In this document: piece after piece, positions 34,385 through 44,158 of the stretch | How the letters are laid out: each line of letters starts with the position of its first letter | How positions within the stretch are numbered: the first letter of the stretch is position 1 | Source: Lachnospiraceae bacterium | Lineage (GTDB): Bacteria; Bacillota; Clostridia; Lachnospirales; Lachnospiraceae | Assembly (NCBI GenBank): GCA_024685315.1 | Contig: JAIKVW010000025.1 | Span: forward strand, 1 to 53,238 | DNA: 53,238 nucleotides | Reading direction: 5' to 3' | Notes under the pieces: generated by a model | Told to the model about the DNA's origin: nothing | Databases searched by the model: none | The model's input: the letters and a program-made list of their open reading frames with translations, nothing else | Position numbers and translations under genes: made by a program

Positions 34385-35644
34385 CTAGCTGTTTTCCCTG
34401 CGGACACGCACTTTTTCTACCCTGTGCCCGTCCATGGACATAACTGTTATCTTGAGCCCTTCCGCTATGAAAGAATCTCCTGCTTTCGGATAGCCTCCGA
34501 AATTCTCAAGGGTCCATCCGCCGAGAGTCTCGCTCTCCGCCTCAAAGCTCTCTTCATCGCGTCCCAGAAGCTCTGCAAAATCTGACAGCTGCATATCGCC
34601 GTCAATTATGTAGTCGTCTTCCCTGATCTTGATGTAATCATGTTCGACTATATCGGTCTCGTCCCAGATATCTCCTACTATCTGTTCCAGCACGTCTTCC
34701 AGGGTAACTACCCCGAAGGTCCCGCCGTACTCGTCCGTTACTATTGCGAGATGCTGCTGCTCGCTCCTGAACAGCTTTACCAGCTCGGGAAGCTTGACGG
34801 TCTTGTATACATAGCAGGGCTTCATAAGCAGCCGCCTTATGTCAGCATTCCGGTCAGCCGCCTCTGCTTTAAGGAAATGATTGAGATGAAGTATGCCGAT
34901 TATATTATCGATGCTGCCTTCATATACCGGGATCCTTGAATAGTGCGAATTCATGATCACGGAAAGTATCTCATCCCTGTCATCATCGATATCTATGGCG
35001 ACCACGTCGACCCTCGCGGTCATGACCTCGTCTGCCGAAATATCCCTGAACTCGATAGCGTTCTGCAGGAGCTCTGACTGGCCCTCGTCAATAACGTTCT
35101 CATCTTCCGCGGTCTCAATGATAGACTGCAGCTCAAGGGCGGCTTCTTCTTCATCATCCTGTTTGTCGCTCTTCATCCCGTTGGTCAGAAGCTGTGTGAG
35201 TGCTACGGTCAGCATGATGAGCGGCTTCAGGATAAACATGAGCGCCCTTACGGGATACGAGAATCTCAGAGCCATCCTGTTTGGGCTCTTGCTGGTGACT
35301 ATCTTCGGCATGGTCTCCCCGAAGATAATTACCAGAACGGTGATAATGATGGTCGCGGCCCAGGCATATTTGTCGCCTCCGGTAACGATGATGACGAACA
35401 CCGAGGCCAGCGCGGATGAAGCTATGTTCACGAGGTTGTTCCCGATAAGTATCGCCGAGAGCGCGTCTTCAAAATGTTCGATTATGAAATGAGCGATCCG
35501 TGCGGGCTTTGAACCCTCTTCTGCCTCATTCTCTATCCTCATCGGGTTGCAGGAAGTAAAGGCGATCTCAGATGATGAGAAAAATGCCGAAAGTATGATG
35601 CACAGGATTATGCCTGCCGTTACTAGAATGATTTCCGTCATCAT
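34385..35644 (-). CDS. CNNM/CorC-family ion transporter, first of a tandem pair by position
   Basis: A 419-residue protein with an N-terminal DUF21 membrane domain of three to four helices (ILCIILSAFFSSSEIAFTS, IVIFGETMPKIVTSK), two CBS domains (VMTARVDVVAID to IVGDIWDE) and a C-terminal CorC_HlyC domain (DGDMQLSDFAELLG to VRRENS). The family moves or senses Mg2+, and some members are implicated in Na+ exchange. The start overlaps the stop of its paralogue by four bases (ATGA). Confidence 0.93.
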   Translation of the reverse strand: MMTEIILVTAGIILCIILSAFFSSSEIAFTSCNPMRIENEAEEGSKPARIAHFIIEHFEDALSAILIGNNLVNIASSALASVFVIIVTGGDKYAWAATIIITVLVIIFGETMPKIVTSKSPNRMALRFSYPVRALMFILKPLIMLTVALTQLLTNGMKSDKQDDEEEAALELQSIIETAEDENVIDEGQSELLQNAIEFRDISADEVMTARVDVVAIDIDDDRDEILSVIMNSHYSRIPVYEGSIDNIIGILHLNHFLKAEAADRNADIRRLLMKPCYVYKTVKLPELVKLFRSEQQHLAIVTDEYGGTFGVVTLEDVLEQIVGDIWDETDIVEHDYIKIREDDYIIDGDMQLSDFAELLGRDEESFEAESETLGGWTLENFGGYPKAGDSFIAEGLKITVMSMDGHRVEKVRVRRENS

Positions 35645-36930
35645 CCTTCACCCCCTTCCGGGATTTCAGGAGACTCCGGTTCAAGCTCGGCCTTCAGTCT
35701 CATGATCCTGTTGTGGAATACTTCAAGAACGGTTACCTTGATGCCGTGGTATATAAATGAATCCCCGGCTTCAGGTATCTTGGTAAAATGCTCGTAGGCC
35801 CACTCGCCCATGAGCGTATTTACCAGTTCCTCGTCATCCTCGGGGTCTTCGTAGCCCAGATGGTCGAATACGTCGCTTACCGACTCATCCGCTCTTACGA
35901 TGCAGGCTCCCTCGCGTATATCCTTTACTGGTTCTACCGCGACGTCGTCTTCGTCCCAGATCTCTCCGACCAGCTCCTCGAGGATATTCTCCACGGTCAC
36001 GATCCCGAGGGTACCGCCGTAGTTATCCGTAACGACCGCAAGGTTCATCTGCCTGCGCGAAAGTATAGGCAGCAGGTCGTCGATCTTCATGCTCTGATGG
36101 ACGAAAAGCACCTCATCCAGAAGATCTTTAACCTTGATCCTGTCCCCGTAGCGCAGATAATGCTTGAGGAATCTGCGGATCTGCAGGATCCCTATAATAT
36201 TGTCCACGGAACCTTCGTATACAGGGAAACGCGAATGATTGTTCTCCTGTATGACCTTCAGAATCTGCTCCGGCGTCCAGGCCGCGTCTATAGCGGCTAC
36301 GTCCACCCTGGGGGTCAGTATGCTCTCTACTTCCACGTCTCCGAACTGGAGCGCGGACGAGATCAGCTCGCCCTGCTCTTCGTCAAGGCTGCCCTCCTCC
36401 GTCATGTCTTCGATGATATCGTAGAGCTCGTCTTCCGTGACTGATATCTCGTCATCTTCACGGCTCAGGCTTGCTGCGGCCTCTCCGATCTTTGAAAGGA
36501 TCAATGCGACCGGGGCGAACAGCTTCATGAAGAAGATCAGGAGCGGCGCGCATGATTTGGCGAAGCGTTCCGGGTATTTCTTTCCGATAGTTTTCGGCAG
36601 CATCTCCCCGAAGAAAAATACTGCTATGGTGGTTATTACCGTACTCAGTGTAACGGCGCTAAGCCCCCAGATCCGCGTTACCATAACGGTCACTATGGCC
36701 GCTGCGGACATGTGGACTATGTTTGTCCCGATAAGTATAGTGCTGATAGCCTTATTGAAATTATCAAGCACGAACTGCGCCTTTACTGCGTTTTTCTCGC
36801 CGCGGTCAGCGGCTGTCCTGATCCTGGTACGTGAGGCGGCGGCAAATGCCGTCTCTGCGACTGCAAAATAGGCAGCAAGAGCAAGAAGTAATATTATTGC
36901 CGTCACTTGCAACCGTATGCCATCATCCAT
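35641..36930 (-). CDS. CNNM/CorC-family ion transporter, second of the tandem pair by position
   Basis: A 429-residue paralogue of the next gene downstream: DUF21 domain (AYFAVAETAFAAASRTRIR, FFFGEMLPKTIGKKYPE), CBS pair (SILTPRVDVAAID to LVGEIWDEDD), CorC_HlyC domain, and a Glu/Pro-rich tail. The two share domain order but are clearly diverged, so the duplication is old. They could form a heteromer. The gene follows the glycerophosphotransferase gene by 10 bases. Confidence 0.93.
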   Translation of the reverse strand: MDDGIRLQVTAIILLLALAAYFAVAETAFAAASRTRIRTAADRGEKNAVKAQFVLDNFNKAISTILIGTNIVHMSAAAIVTVMVTRIWGLSAVTLSTVITTIAVFFFGEMLPKTIGKKYPERFAKSCAPLLIFFMKLFAPVALILSKIGEAAASLSREDDEISVTEDELYDIIEDMTEEGSLDEEQGELISSALQFGDVEVESILTPRVDVAAIDAAWTPEQILKVIQENNHSRFPVYEGSVDNIIGILQIRRFLKHYLRYGDRIKVKDLLDEVLFVHQSMKIDDLLPILSRRQMNLAVVTDNYGGTLGIVTVENILEELVGEIWDEDDVAVEPVKDIREGACIVRADESVSDVFDHLGYEDPEDDEELVNTLMGEWAYEHFTKIPEAGDSFIYHGIKVTVLEVFHNRIMRLKAELEPESPEIPEGGEG

Positions 36931-36940
36931 AACGGATCTC

Positions 36941-38098
36941 TCAACTCCTCTCTATTAGCTTTAAGGCAATTGCACAGGCCCTGCCCTTCTCATAACTCCC
37001 GATAGCCTCGTGATGCTTCTTCAGAGCATCCTTGTAAGCGGATTCGTCGAACCTGAGGATACGGGAAACAAGTTCATTTTCACTTTTTGCAACAATATAG
37101 GGCCATTCCGATACCGGGACATAGAACCCGCGCTCCTTTTCATACTGATCGATGTCAGGAGCGAATATAAAGCACGGTTTCCCGGTAAAGCCCGCATCCC
37201 ACATGAGGGAAGAATAATCGGTTATCACGGCACCTGCAGCGCAGAGCAGCTCCTGCATATCCGGATATCCGGTGAGGTCAAGGCAGCCTTCCGCGGGCTT
37301 TGCGATGTCTTTAAGCTTGGGATGCAGCCTGATTCCAAGATCCCAGCTTCCGCCGAAACGCTGAGCGAATGCCGCAGTCACCCTGGCACTGTCAAGCTCC
37401 GATCCGGAACTGCTGTAGAGCCCGCCCACATAGTCATTCATATCGCTCCTGTAGGTCGGCGCATAAATGACCAGGTGCGAATCCCTGTTAAGCCCGTAGT
37501 AATTGAATACCTTTTCCCGGATCATTCCGGTATCTTTGAAAAAGATATCCACTCTCGGGATCCCCGAAGGGACACATTTCCTTGGCGGTATGTCCATCGA
37601 CCTGCACTCATATTTTGAAAAATACAGGCAGGATGAAAGCATGTAGTCAAGGTTGCCGGCGTTCATCTTCGATTCAAGCCTGCTCCACCTGTTCTTAAAT
37701 ACTTCGCCGCCGACCTTCTTGTAGGCGCCTCCGCCATGCCAGGTGCTGATGACCTTCTGGCTCTTCCTAAGCGGAAGATACGAGTACCCTCCGGCGTTTG
37801 AAATAATGACCCTGCTGGTCATAATATAATAATAATAGAGCCTGGAGTGCGGCTTTACCGGGATGAACTTCCCGGAGCCCTCTTCCGCAGTATCCTTCAC
37901 CGGAAAGATGACCTGATACTTCCCGGGGCGCTTTTCCCGGATATACTCGTTTATATATTTCAGGCTGTCCCCGTAGGTATAGGAAAGCTCGTTAATGAAA
38001 AACAGCCTGTTCTGCCGCACCGGAAAGATCCAGAACACATGCAGGACCGTCCGTAGCAGCACCTTGACCATAAAATGCAGGAAATACTTAATATTCAT
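36941..38098 (-). CDS. CDP-glycerol glycerophosphotransferase family protein (TagB/TagF-like)
   Basis: A 385-residue protein. Blocks STWHGGGAYKKVGGE, VPSGIPRVDIFF, VIYAPTYRSD, GIRLHPKLKD and the late ITDYSSLMWDAGFTGKPCFIFAPD match the glyphos_transf family that adds glycerol- or ribitol-phosphate to teichoic-acid-like polymers or capsule. The N-terminus has a hydrophobic/basic membrane-association segment. The start at 38098 overlaps the stop of the glycosyltransferase (ATGA) with GAGGGA upstream; a longer frame to 38179 would run deep into that gene. Confidence 0.9.
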   Translation of the reverse strand: MNIKYFLHFMVKVLLRTVLHVFWIFPVRQNRLFFINELSYTYGDSLKYINEYIREKRPGKYQVIFPVKDTAEEGSGKFIPVKPHSRLYYYYIMTSRVIISNAGGYSYLPLRKSQKVISTWHGGGAYKKVGGEVFKNRWSRLESKMNAGNLDYMLSSCLYFSKYECRSMDIPPRKCVPSGIPRVDIFFKDTGMIREKVFNYYGLNRDSHLVIYAPTYRSDMNDYVGGLYSSSGSELDSARVTAAFAQRFGGSWDLGIRLHPKLKDIAKPAEGCLDLTGYPDMQELLCAAGAVITDYSSLMWDAGFTGKPCFIFAPDIDQYEKERGFYVPVSEWPYIVAKSENELVSRILRFDESAYKDALKKHHEAIGSYEKGRACAIALKLIERS

Positions 38099-38931
38099 TC
38101 GCTTTTTTCCCTCAGGAAGTTCTCGGAGAGGTATTTTACGGCGCCCACCGGAAGCACCGCAAAAGCAGCTTCCGCGCACGATATCAGCAGGAAATCGCCC
38201 AGGCCGCAGCCTCCGCGCTTAAAATGCCTCCAGTAAACCCTTATTGCCGAGAGACAATTCTGAAGGCTTTTCCTTCTGCGGTAATTGCTGTCTCCTGCGC
38301 GGTAAAGGTAGAGGGCCTCGGGAATGTTGATCCCTTCATATCCGGATGATAGGAGCCTTGAAAACAGGTCGAAGTCCTCCTTCCTCCGAAGACCGGGGTA
38401 TCCCCCGCAGGCAAGCACCGCGCTTTTCCTGTAAATAACGGTCGGATGGTTGAAGGGCTGGCGCTTTCTCATGAACTTGCGTACCTCTGCCTCGGTGCAG
38501 GGGACCGTTCTCATTATCCCGTTAGGCTTACCGTCCTCACCGGTCTCGCAGATCTGGCATCCGCAGACCGCAGCATCAGGGGCCGCCATAAGGGCTTCGA
38601 GTTCTTTTTCACAGCGCTCCGGCAGCGATACGTCGTCCGCATCCATCCTGGCCACGAATTCGTTTTTACATAATCTGAGGCCCAGATTAAGCGAGCTCGC
38701 GAGCCCCCTGTTCCTGCGCCTTGCAACTATACGGAAAAGTCCCGGCGCTTCCCTCATGAGGGAGCGCAGGGCTTCCTCTATTTCGTCTGAAACCGGACCG
38801 TCCACTACTATGACGAACTGGTCCGGTTTTATAGTCTGACTGAGCATGCTGTCCGCAGCAGCCTTTATGAGCGAGGGATCATCCCCGCTGTAAACAGCCA
38901 TAAGGACAGAATACTTTATATTATCCTTCAT
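38095..38931 (-). CDS. Family 2 glycosyltransferase
   Basis: A 278-residue GT-A glycosyltransferase: YSVLMAVYSGDDP at the N-terminus, the nucleotide-sugar metal motif FVARMDADDVS, RRKEDFDLFSRL near the catalytic base, and a weakly hydrophobic C-terminus. It likely adds a sugar to the lipid-linked unit begun by the preceding sugar-phosphate transferase, whose stop it overlaps by 11 bases. Confidence 0.92.
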   Translation of the reverse strand: MKDNIKYSVLMAVYSGDDPSLIKAAADSMLSQTIKPDQFVIVVDGPVSDEIEEALRSLMREAPGLFRIVARRRNRGLASSLNLGLRLCKNEFVARMDADDVSLPERCEKELEALMAAPDAAVCGCQICETGEDGKPNGIMRTVPCTEAEVRKFMRKRQPFNHPTVIYRKSAVLACGGYPGLRRKEDFDLFSRLLSSGYEGINIPEALYLYRAGDSNYRRRKSLQNCLSAIRVYWRHFKRGGCGLGDFLLISCAEAAFAVLPVGAVKYLSENFLREKSE

Positions 38932-40318
38932 CTTTTCCGCTGATCCTGTCGGAATCTTCCTGAGTGAACCCTTCGGTAGCCTCGGGAGTAAATATGATCT
39001 TAAGTGTCAGCACCAGGATCCTCAGATCCATTAGTACTGAGAAATTCTCAATATAGATCAGGTCAAGCCTGAGCTTATCGTAGGCGGTAGTATTGTATTT
39101 TCCGAAGACCTGCGCATAGCCGGTAAGGCCGCCCCTTACCAGGAGCCTGTAGTTGAATTCGGGAATGTTCTTTGTGTACTCCTCGACATGCTCGGTGCGC
39201 TCCGGACGGGGGCCGACCCAGCTCATGTCCCCCTTCAGGATATTGATGATCTGCGGGAGCTCATCGATCCTGGTCGCGCGGATCACCTTCCCAACCTTCG
39301 TGATCCTCGGGTCTCCCTCGGTGCTGGGAATAAAACCGTTCTTCTCGGCATCCACCACCATGCTCCGGAATTTGATTATCCGGAACTTCCTGGCGTTCAT
39401 GGTATACCTTTCCTGTTTATAGAATACCGGGCCGCCGTCCTCTGCCTTGATGCAAATTGCAACTACCAGGAAAAGCGGCGAAAGGATAACGAGGGCAATA
39501 ACGGAAAATATAACGTCAAGGATCCTTTTTACGACCCTGTAGGCGCTCTTCTCGCTGTTGTACTCGAACTTCAGTATCGGAGTATCAATATAAGGCTTAT
39601 GGTTGAACCCCTCAAGGAATACGTCAGAGATGGTAGGCGTGACCAGAAGCTCCTTCTTGTCTCGGATCGAAGCCTGGAACAGCACACGCCTCCACTCATG
39701 AGATACCTCATACAGGATAATGGTCTCTGCTTCATCCAGATATCCCGCAAGAAGCTCGACCTCGTTGCGGTCCGTGGTCGGAAGCGAATCTTCGCTCATT
39801 ATCCTGTATACCCGGTACAGATGGGCATACTTCTTCATAAGCTTCTTCTTGAAAAGATCGGTCTCCGCGCAGGGAATATCCCTGCCGCGGATTATGATCG
39901 TCGCCTTGGGGATAAGGTGCTTCCTCAGGACCCTCTTCATTATAAAGATGAGAAATCCTGTACAGAAAAGCTGCACAAAAACTATCCTGAGGCCCGGGAT
40001 GATATCAACATACCATCTGTGCATCAGGCAGCAGCTTACCCAGGAAACAAGATCCGCGATCCCGAAGGATACCAGCTGCCCGAAAAGGGCGTTGCCAAGC
40101 GAATTTGACGCGATCTTGAAAGCCCTGTAGGTATGGCAGAGCATATTGTACATGATCACGTAGGCCAGGATCACGACAGTTGCTCCCTGCACCGCCAGGA
40201 CGGTAAAAGCTTTTGAATTGTAGTATATTATCCAGATATAAGCAAACAGTCCTATGTTGACGAATTCAAGCAAAACGACTGCTAAGTTGCTTATACTTCT
40301 ATTCTTCAGACTGTTCAT
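38921..40318 (-). CDS. Polyprenyl sugar-phosphate transferase (initiating glycosyltransferase)
   Basis: A 465-residue WbaP/CpsE-type protein. Five N-terminal hydrophobic segments and a CoA-binding-like region precede the catalytic domain: KRILDVIFSVIALVILSP, VFYKQERY, FRIIKFRSMVVDAE, RIDELPQIINILKGDMSWVGPRPE, and RGGLTGYAQVFGKYN. It transfers a sugar phosphate from UDP-sugar to undecaprenyl phosphate and starts a surface glycan. It overlaps leuA by 20 bases and has only a weak ribosome site, so it is probably translated after leuA. Confidence 0.93.
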   Translation of the reverse strand: MNSLKNRSISNLAVVLLEFVNIGLFAYIWIIYYNSKAFTVLAVQGATVVILAYVIMYNMLCHTYRAFKIASNSLGNALFGQLVSFGIADLVSWVSCCLMHRWYVDIIPGLRIVFVQLFCTGFLIFIMKRVLRKHLIPKATIIIRGRDIPCAETDLFKKKLMKKYAHLYRVYRIMSEDSLPTTDRNEVELLAGYLDEAETIILYEVSHEWRRVLFQASIRDKKELLVTPTISDVFLEGFNHKPYIDTPILKFEYNSEKSAYRVVKRILDVIFSVIALVILSPLFLVVAICIKAEDGGPVFYKQERYTMNARKFRIIKFRSMVVDAEKNGFIPSTEGDPRITKVGKVIRATRIDELPQIINILKGDMSWVGPRPERTEHVEEYTKNIPEFNYRLLVRGGLTGYAQVFGKYNTTAYDKLRLDLIYIENFSVLMDLRILVLTLKIIFTPEATEGFTQEDSDRISGKDEG

Positions 40319-41990
40319 TTTTGTGATAATACAACCTGTTAATTGCGCTGAATATCGCGCGTATCGAAGAACGGTTGATATTCGAGCTTATACCTACGCC
40401 AAATGCCTTTCTGCCTGTATTGGCGTCCATGAGTTCAATGTAAGTTGCGGCCTGCGAATCCGAACCGGTCGTGAGCGCGTGCTCCTCATACATCGTAAGT
40501 TTCGCGTTCACATTCAGCTGCTTGCTGAGCGCGTTCTTCGCAGCATTGATCGGGCCGTTTCCTGTTCCTTCTATTGCCCTGGCCTCTTCCCTGTCAGTGT
40601 AATAGAGAGTAACTTTGGTATTGTATTCACCCTCTTCAGAGTGAGTATCCATTATATCCATCCTCTTGAAGTGCAGAGGATACTTGGCATTGATATACAT
40701 CTCCCTGAACTTGTCCATGATCTGCGAAGGAGAAACTTCGCCCTGGCGCTCGGAGATGGCCTGGATCTCATCAGAGAGTTCCTTGTGCATGCTCTTGGGA
40801 AGCCTGAATCCGTAGTAGTGATCCATGACGAAAGCAACGCCGCCCTTTCCGGACTGGCTGTTGATCCTGACAACGGGCTCGTACTTCCTGCCGAGGTCTG
40901 AAGGATCGATCGGAAGATAAGGCACCTCCCATATGGTGCTCTTGCGCTCTTCCATTGCCTTGACGCCCTTGTTGATCGCATCCTGGTGGGAACCTGAGAA
41001 TGCGGTGAACACGAGCTTGCCGGCATAGGGATGCCTGGGATCGATATTCATCTTTGTGCACTTCTCGTAGACATTGATTATCTCATTGATGTCTTCGAGA
41101 TTGAGCATGGGGTCAATCCCCTGTGAGAACATATTGTAGGCGATATTGAGGATATCTACGTTTCCGGTGCGCTCTCCGTTGCCGAAAAGGGTCCCCTCGA
41201 TCCTGTCGGCGCCTGCAAGAAGGGCAAGCTCGGAAGCCGCGACTCCGCATCCCCTGTCATTATGCGGATGGATGCTGAGGATAATATTGTCCCTGTCTGT
41301 AAAATGGGTCGACATCCACTCTATCTGGTCGGCATAGACGTTCGGAGTAGTCATCTCTACGGTCGCGGGAAGGTTGAAAATGATCTTGTTGTCTGCGTCG
41401 GGCTGCCATACATCCTTGACCGCCTCGCAGATATCGAGCGCAAAATCAAGCTCGGTGCCTGTGAAACTCTCCGGGGAATACTGGAGCTGGAGATTTCCCT
41501 TGAAGTTCTTCGCGCCTTCCTTGACCATCTCCGTTCCGGATATAGCTATTTCCTTTATTCCTTCCCTGTCCATATTGAAAACGACGTCTCTCTGGAGCGT
41601 GGAAGTTGAATTGTAGATGTGGAAAATAACGTTCTTGCAGCCTTCTATTGCCTCAAAGGTCCTCTTGATGAGATGTTCCCTGCACTGGCAGAGCACCTGG
41701 ATCTTCACGTCATCCGGGATAAGGTCTCTTTCAACCAGGGTGCGGAGGAAATCATACTCGATCTGAGAAGAAGCGGGGAAACCTACTTCGATCTCCTTGA
41801 AACCGAGCTTGACCAGCTCGTTGAACATAAGGAGCTTCTCCTCGACTACCATCGGCTCCACAAGGGCCTGGTTGCCGTCCCTGAGATCCACACTGCACCA
41901 GATCGGAGCTTTCTCGATCTCTTTTCCGGGCCACTGTCTCTCAGGGAAATCCACTACAGGTACTCTTTTGTATTTATTTACATTTAACAT
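40299..41990 (-). CDS. leuA: 2-isopropylmalate synthase
   Basis: A 563-residue enzyme of leucine synthesis that condenses acetyl-CoA with 2-oxoisovalerate. It is the long form (LeuA group of ~560 residues) with catalytic/metal blocks SVDLRDGNQALVEP, GFKEIEVGFPASSQ, SIHPHNDRGCGVA and NGERTGNVDI, and a C-terminal regulatory domain from about 450 for leucine feedback. It lies 29 bases after ybbR with no room for a T-box leader, and its last 20 bases overlap the sugar-phosphate transferase. Confidence 0.96.
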   Translation of the reverse strand: MLNVNKYKRVPVVDFPERQWPGKEIEKAPIWCSVDLRDGNQALVEPMVVEEKLLMFNELVKLGFKEIEVGFPASSQIEYDFLRTLVERDLIPDDVKIQVLCQCREHLIKRTFEAIEGCKNVIFHIYNSTSTLQRDVVFNMDREGIKEIAISGTEMVKEGAKNFKGNLQLQYSPESFTGTELDFALDICEAVKDVWQPDADNKIIFNLPATVEMTTPNVYADQIEWMSTHFTDRDNIILSIHPHNDRGCGVAASELALLAGADRIEGTLFGNGERTGNVDILNIAYNMFSQGIDPMLNLEDINEIINVYEKCTKMNIDPRHPYAGKLVFTAFSGSHQDAINKGVKAMEERKSTIWEVPYLPIDPSDLGRKYEPVVRINSQSGKGGVAFVMDHYYGFRLPKSMHKELSDEIQAISERQGEVSPSQIMDKFREMYINAKYPLHFKRMDIMDTHSEEGEYNTKVTLYYTDREEARAIEGTGNGPINAAKNALSKQLNVNAKLTMYEEHALTTGSDSQAATYIELMDANTGRKAFGVGISSNINRSSIRAIFSAINRLYYHKNEQSEE

Positions 41991-42019
41991 TTCTTATAGG
42001 CCTTTCTTTTCATTACAAA

Positions 42020-43303
42020 TCATTCTTCTGCTTCAGTCTCGGTGCTGTCCTGCTCTGAAACGACCTGGGCGATCACTACGGTTACCGCAGTCTCTTCCTC
42101 GTACTCTATCTCAAGCGGTCCGGAATAAACTGCCGTAAGCGTTATAGATACTCTTCCGGTCCCGACCCCGGACATATCTCCTGTCAGAGAAATATCCGAT
42201 ACATCAACTGCGTCCAGCTCATCAGCGGTGCCGGAGAAAACCACAGGTACCGTTGAGCTTGTGAAGGTATAGGTATAATCATTAGATATACCTTCCAGCG
42301 TTATGTTAGATACAGGAACAGCTATGCTCTTCTCTTCAATTTTCTCGATATCGACGGCAATAGCGACCGTTTCCTCCTTGTTAGTCAGATAGATCCCGTC
42401 CGGCAGAGCTTCGGAAAGGCTGTCTGCTATAACAAGCGTATCTTCTATGCTTTCTTCCGCTCCGGAAATATCGTAATCGGCGAGAGAAAGGCTTCTGATA
42501 CTGTACAGGCTGCTGCTGGCCCCTGCGATGGTGATCTCCTTCGGTTCATAGTCCAGCAAAGAAGCTTTGTATCCTTCTGCCGGATCCCCGGTGATCTCCA
42601 TGCGAAGCGCAACAGTCTTGGTATTGTATACGGGAACGGTGACGGCGACTGCCGTCTCCGATAGCGTAAGAGTCGATGAGGTGATCACATTGTCAGATGC
42701 ATCCAGAAGCACCAGATTCCCGTTCGCGGAGATATCCTGGGTCGTGTTCTCAGCAACCTCAACATATACCGCTACGCGGCTTATCTTATTGACTTCAGAT
42801 GCCGGACCGCTTATGGTCACGAGGTTAGGCGTTGCAGTCCCCTGCGAGATATATTTGCCGGCAGGAGCAGTTCCTGTCGTGATGACCTGCACACTGAACG
42901 ATTTCTCCAGTCTGTCCTCGAGCGCGACCCGCAGCACTGTCTGCGAACCGATCGGGGAAATGGTGACCTCGGAAGAATACTTCGGACAGCTTATGTCCAC
43001 ATTCACCGCCCCGGTCACGGAGACCTTTGAGAGGTCGGCGATGCATTCAAAGTCATCATCGCTCAGATCATTTATCACGGAGGTCCTTCCCTTTACCCGG
43101 AAAGAAACCGTGTTCCCGTCGACATAGGTGTAGGCCTGTCCCGCCTGCTCAATTACGTCGGCATTGATCTCGGTAACCGCTACGTCGGTAAAATCCCTTG
43201 TTGTAGTAGGATCCTCGATATTAAAGATGACGACCCAAAGCAGGACGGCCAGTCCTAAAGCTAATAGTTTGTATCTCAGATTATGAGTCAGTCTTTCCTT
43301 CAT
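42020..43303 (-). CDS. cdaR: YbbR-domain protein, probable CdaA regulator CdaR
   Basis: A 427-residue protein with one N-terminal TM helix (LLALGLAVLLWVVIFNIED) followed by about four extracytoplasmic YbbR repeats of ~80 residues (TVSFRVKGRTSVINDLSDDDF and similar). In Firmicutes it binds and controls the diadenylate cyclase CdaA. Its start lies inside the last 23 bases of cdaA. The C-terminus is Glu/Thr-rich. Confidence 0.9.
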   Translation of the reverse strand: MKERLTHNLRYKLLALGLAVLLWVVIFNIEDPTTTRDFTDVAVTEINADVIEQAGQAYTYVDGNTVSFRVKGRTSVINDLSDDDFECIADLSKVSVTGAVNVDISCPKYSSEVTISPIGSQTVLRVALEDRLEKSFSVQVITTGTAPAGKYISQGTATPNLVTISGPASEVNKISRVAVYVEVAENTTQDISANGNLVLLDASDNVITSSTLTLSETAVAVTVPVYNTKTVALRMEITGDPAEGYKASLLDYEPKEITIAGASSSLYSIRSLSLADYDISGAEESIEDTLVIADSLSEALPDGIYLTNKEETVAIAVDIEKIEEKSIAVPVSNITLEGISNDYTYTFTSSTVPVVFSGTADELDAVDVSDISLTGDMSGVGTGRVSITLTAVYSGPLEIEYEEETAVTVVIAQVVSEQDSTETEAEE

Positions 43304-44156
43304 TATTACTCTTCTTCCCTCTCAGCCTGCTTATAACGCTCACTGCGGACGTTTGAAGAGCCGGATCCGTATTCAGCTTATTGCGGAGCTCTTCCTGGCT
43401 TACGTCCTGTTCGATCTTTCCGCCTTCCGCAGTGGATACTTTCCCGGTTTCTTCAGATACGATGATAACAAAGCAGTCGGATATCTCACTGATGCCTATC
43501 CCCGCCCTGTGCCTGGTGCCGAGTTCCTTGCTCAAGTTCTTTTCTTCCGTAAGCGGCAGATAGCATGTGGCTGCGGTGATCCGGTTATCCCTGATGATGA
43601 CTGCCCCGTCATGAAGGGGTGTATTCTTTTCAAAAATATTTATAAGCAGTGAACTCGTCACTTTAGCGTCAAGCTCGATCCCGGTCGTCTCGTACTCGCT
43701 CAGCTTTACCTGACGTTCTATAACGATAAGGGCACCGGTCCTGACCTTGCTCATCTCGTAGACCGCTCTTATGATCTCATTGTTTGCCTCAGCGCGGTCT
43801 TTAAGCGAGTTCTCGTCGAGATTTCTGATCCCGAATAACCTTGAGAAATACTGTCCGGTTCCGACCTTCTCAAGCGCCCTTCTGAGCTCCGGCTGGAATA
43901 TTATCGCTACTATGGTGATAAACACAGCGGCCAGGTTTGATATCAGCCAGGTCAGAGTACTCAGATTGAAAACATAGGCCAGGATGGCAAAAATAAATAT
44001 GACCAGTATTCCGCGGATCAGTGTCCAGGCGCGGGTATCCTTGACCAGCTTTATCAGATGGTATATCAGGTAAGCCAGTATGATAATCTCAATTATACTG
44101 GACACCCGGACCGACCTGGGTATCTGGAAGTTCAGTATATTCAGCAGTCCGCTCAT
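43281..44156 (-). CDS. cdaA: Diadenylate cyclase (c-di-AMP synthase)
   Basis: A 291-residue membrane protein with three N-terminal helices and a DAC domain. The DGA motif lies in LHDGAVII and the RHR motif in GTRHRAGIG. It makes c-di-AMP from two ATP, which controls potassium uptake and wall strength. The start at 44156 has AGAGG at 7 bases; a TTG six bases upstream is possible. The gene lies just after two uncharacterised membrane protein genes and before cdaR. Confidence 0.95.
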   Translation of the reverse strand: MSGLLNILNFQIPRSVRVSSIIEIIILAYLIYHLIKLVKDTRAWTLIRGILVIFIFAILAYVFNLSTLTWLISNLAAVFITIVAIIFQPELRRALEKVGTGQYFSRLFGIRNLDENSLKDRAEANNEIIRAVYEMSKVRTGALIVIERQVKLSEYETTGIELDAKVTSSLLINIFEKNTPLHDGAVIIRDNRITAATCYLPLTEEKNLSKELGTRHRAGIGISEISDCFVIIVSEETGKVSTAEGGKIEQDVSQEELRNKLNTDPALQTSAVSVISRLRGKKSNNEGKTDS

Positions 44157-44158
44157 TA

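Noticed and set aside
39188-40108. 306-residue plus-strand open frame
   Set aside because: It is the complement of the sugar-phosphate transferase gene, whose motifs are clear on the minus strand.
41991-42019. Leucine T-box before leuA
   Set aside because: Only 29 bases lie between cdaR and leuA; no T-box sequence or terminator is present.
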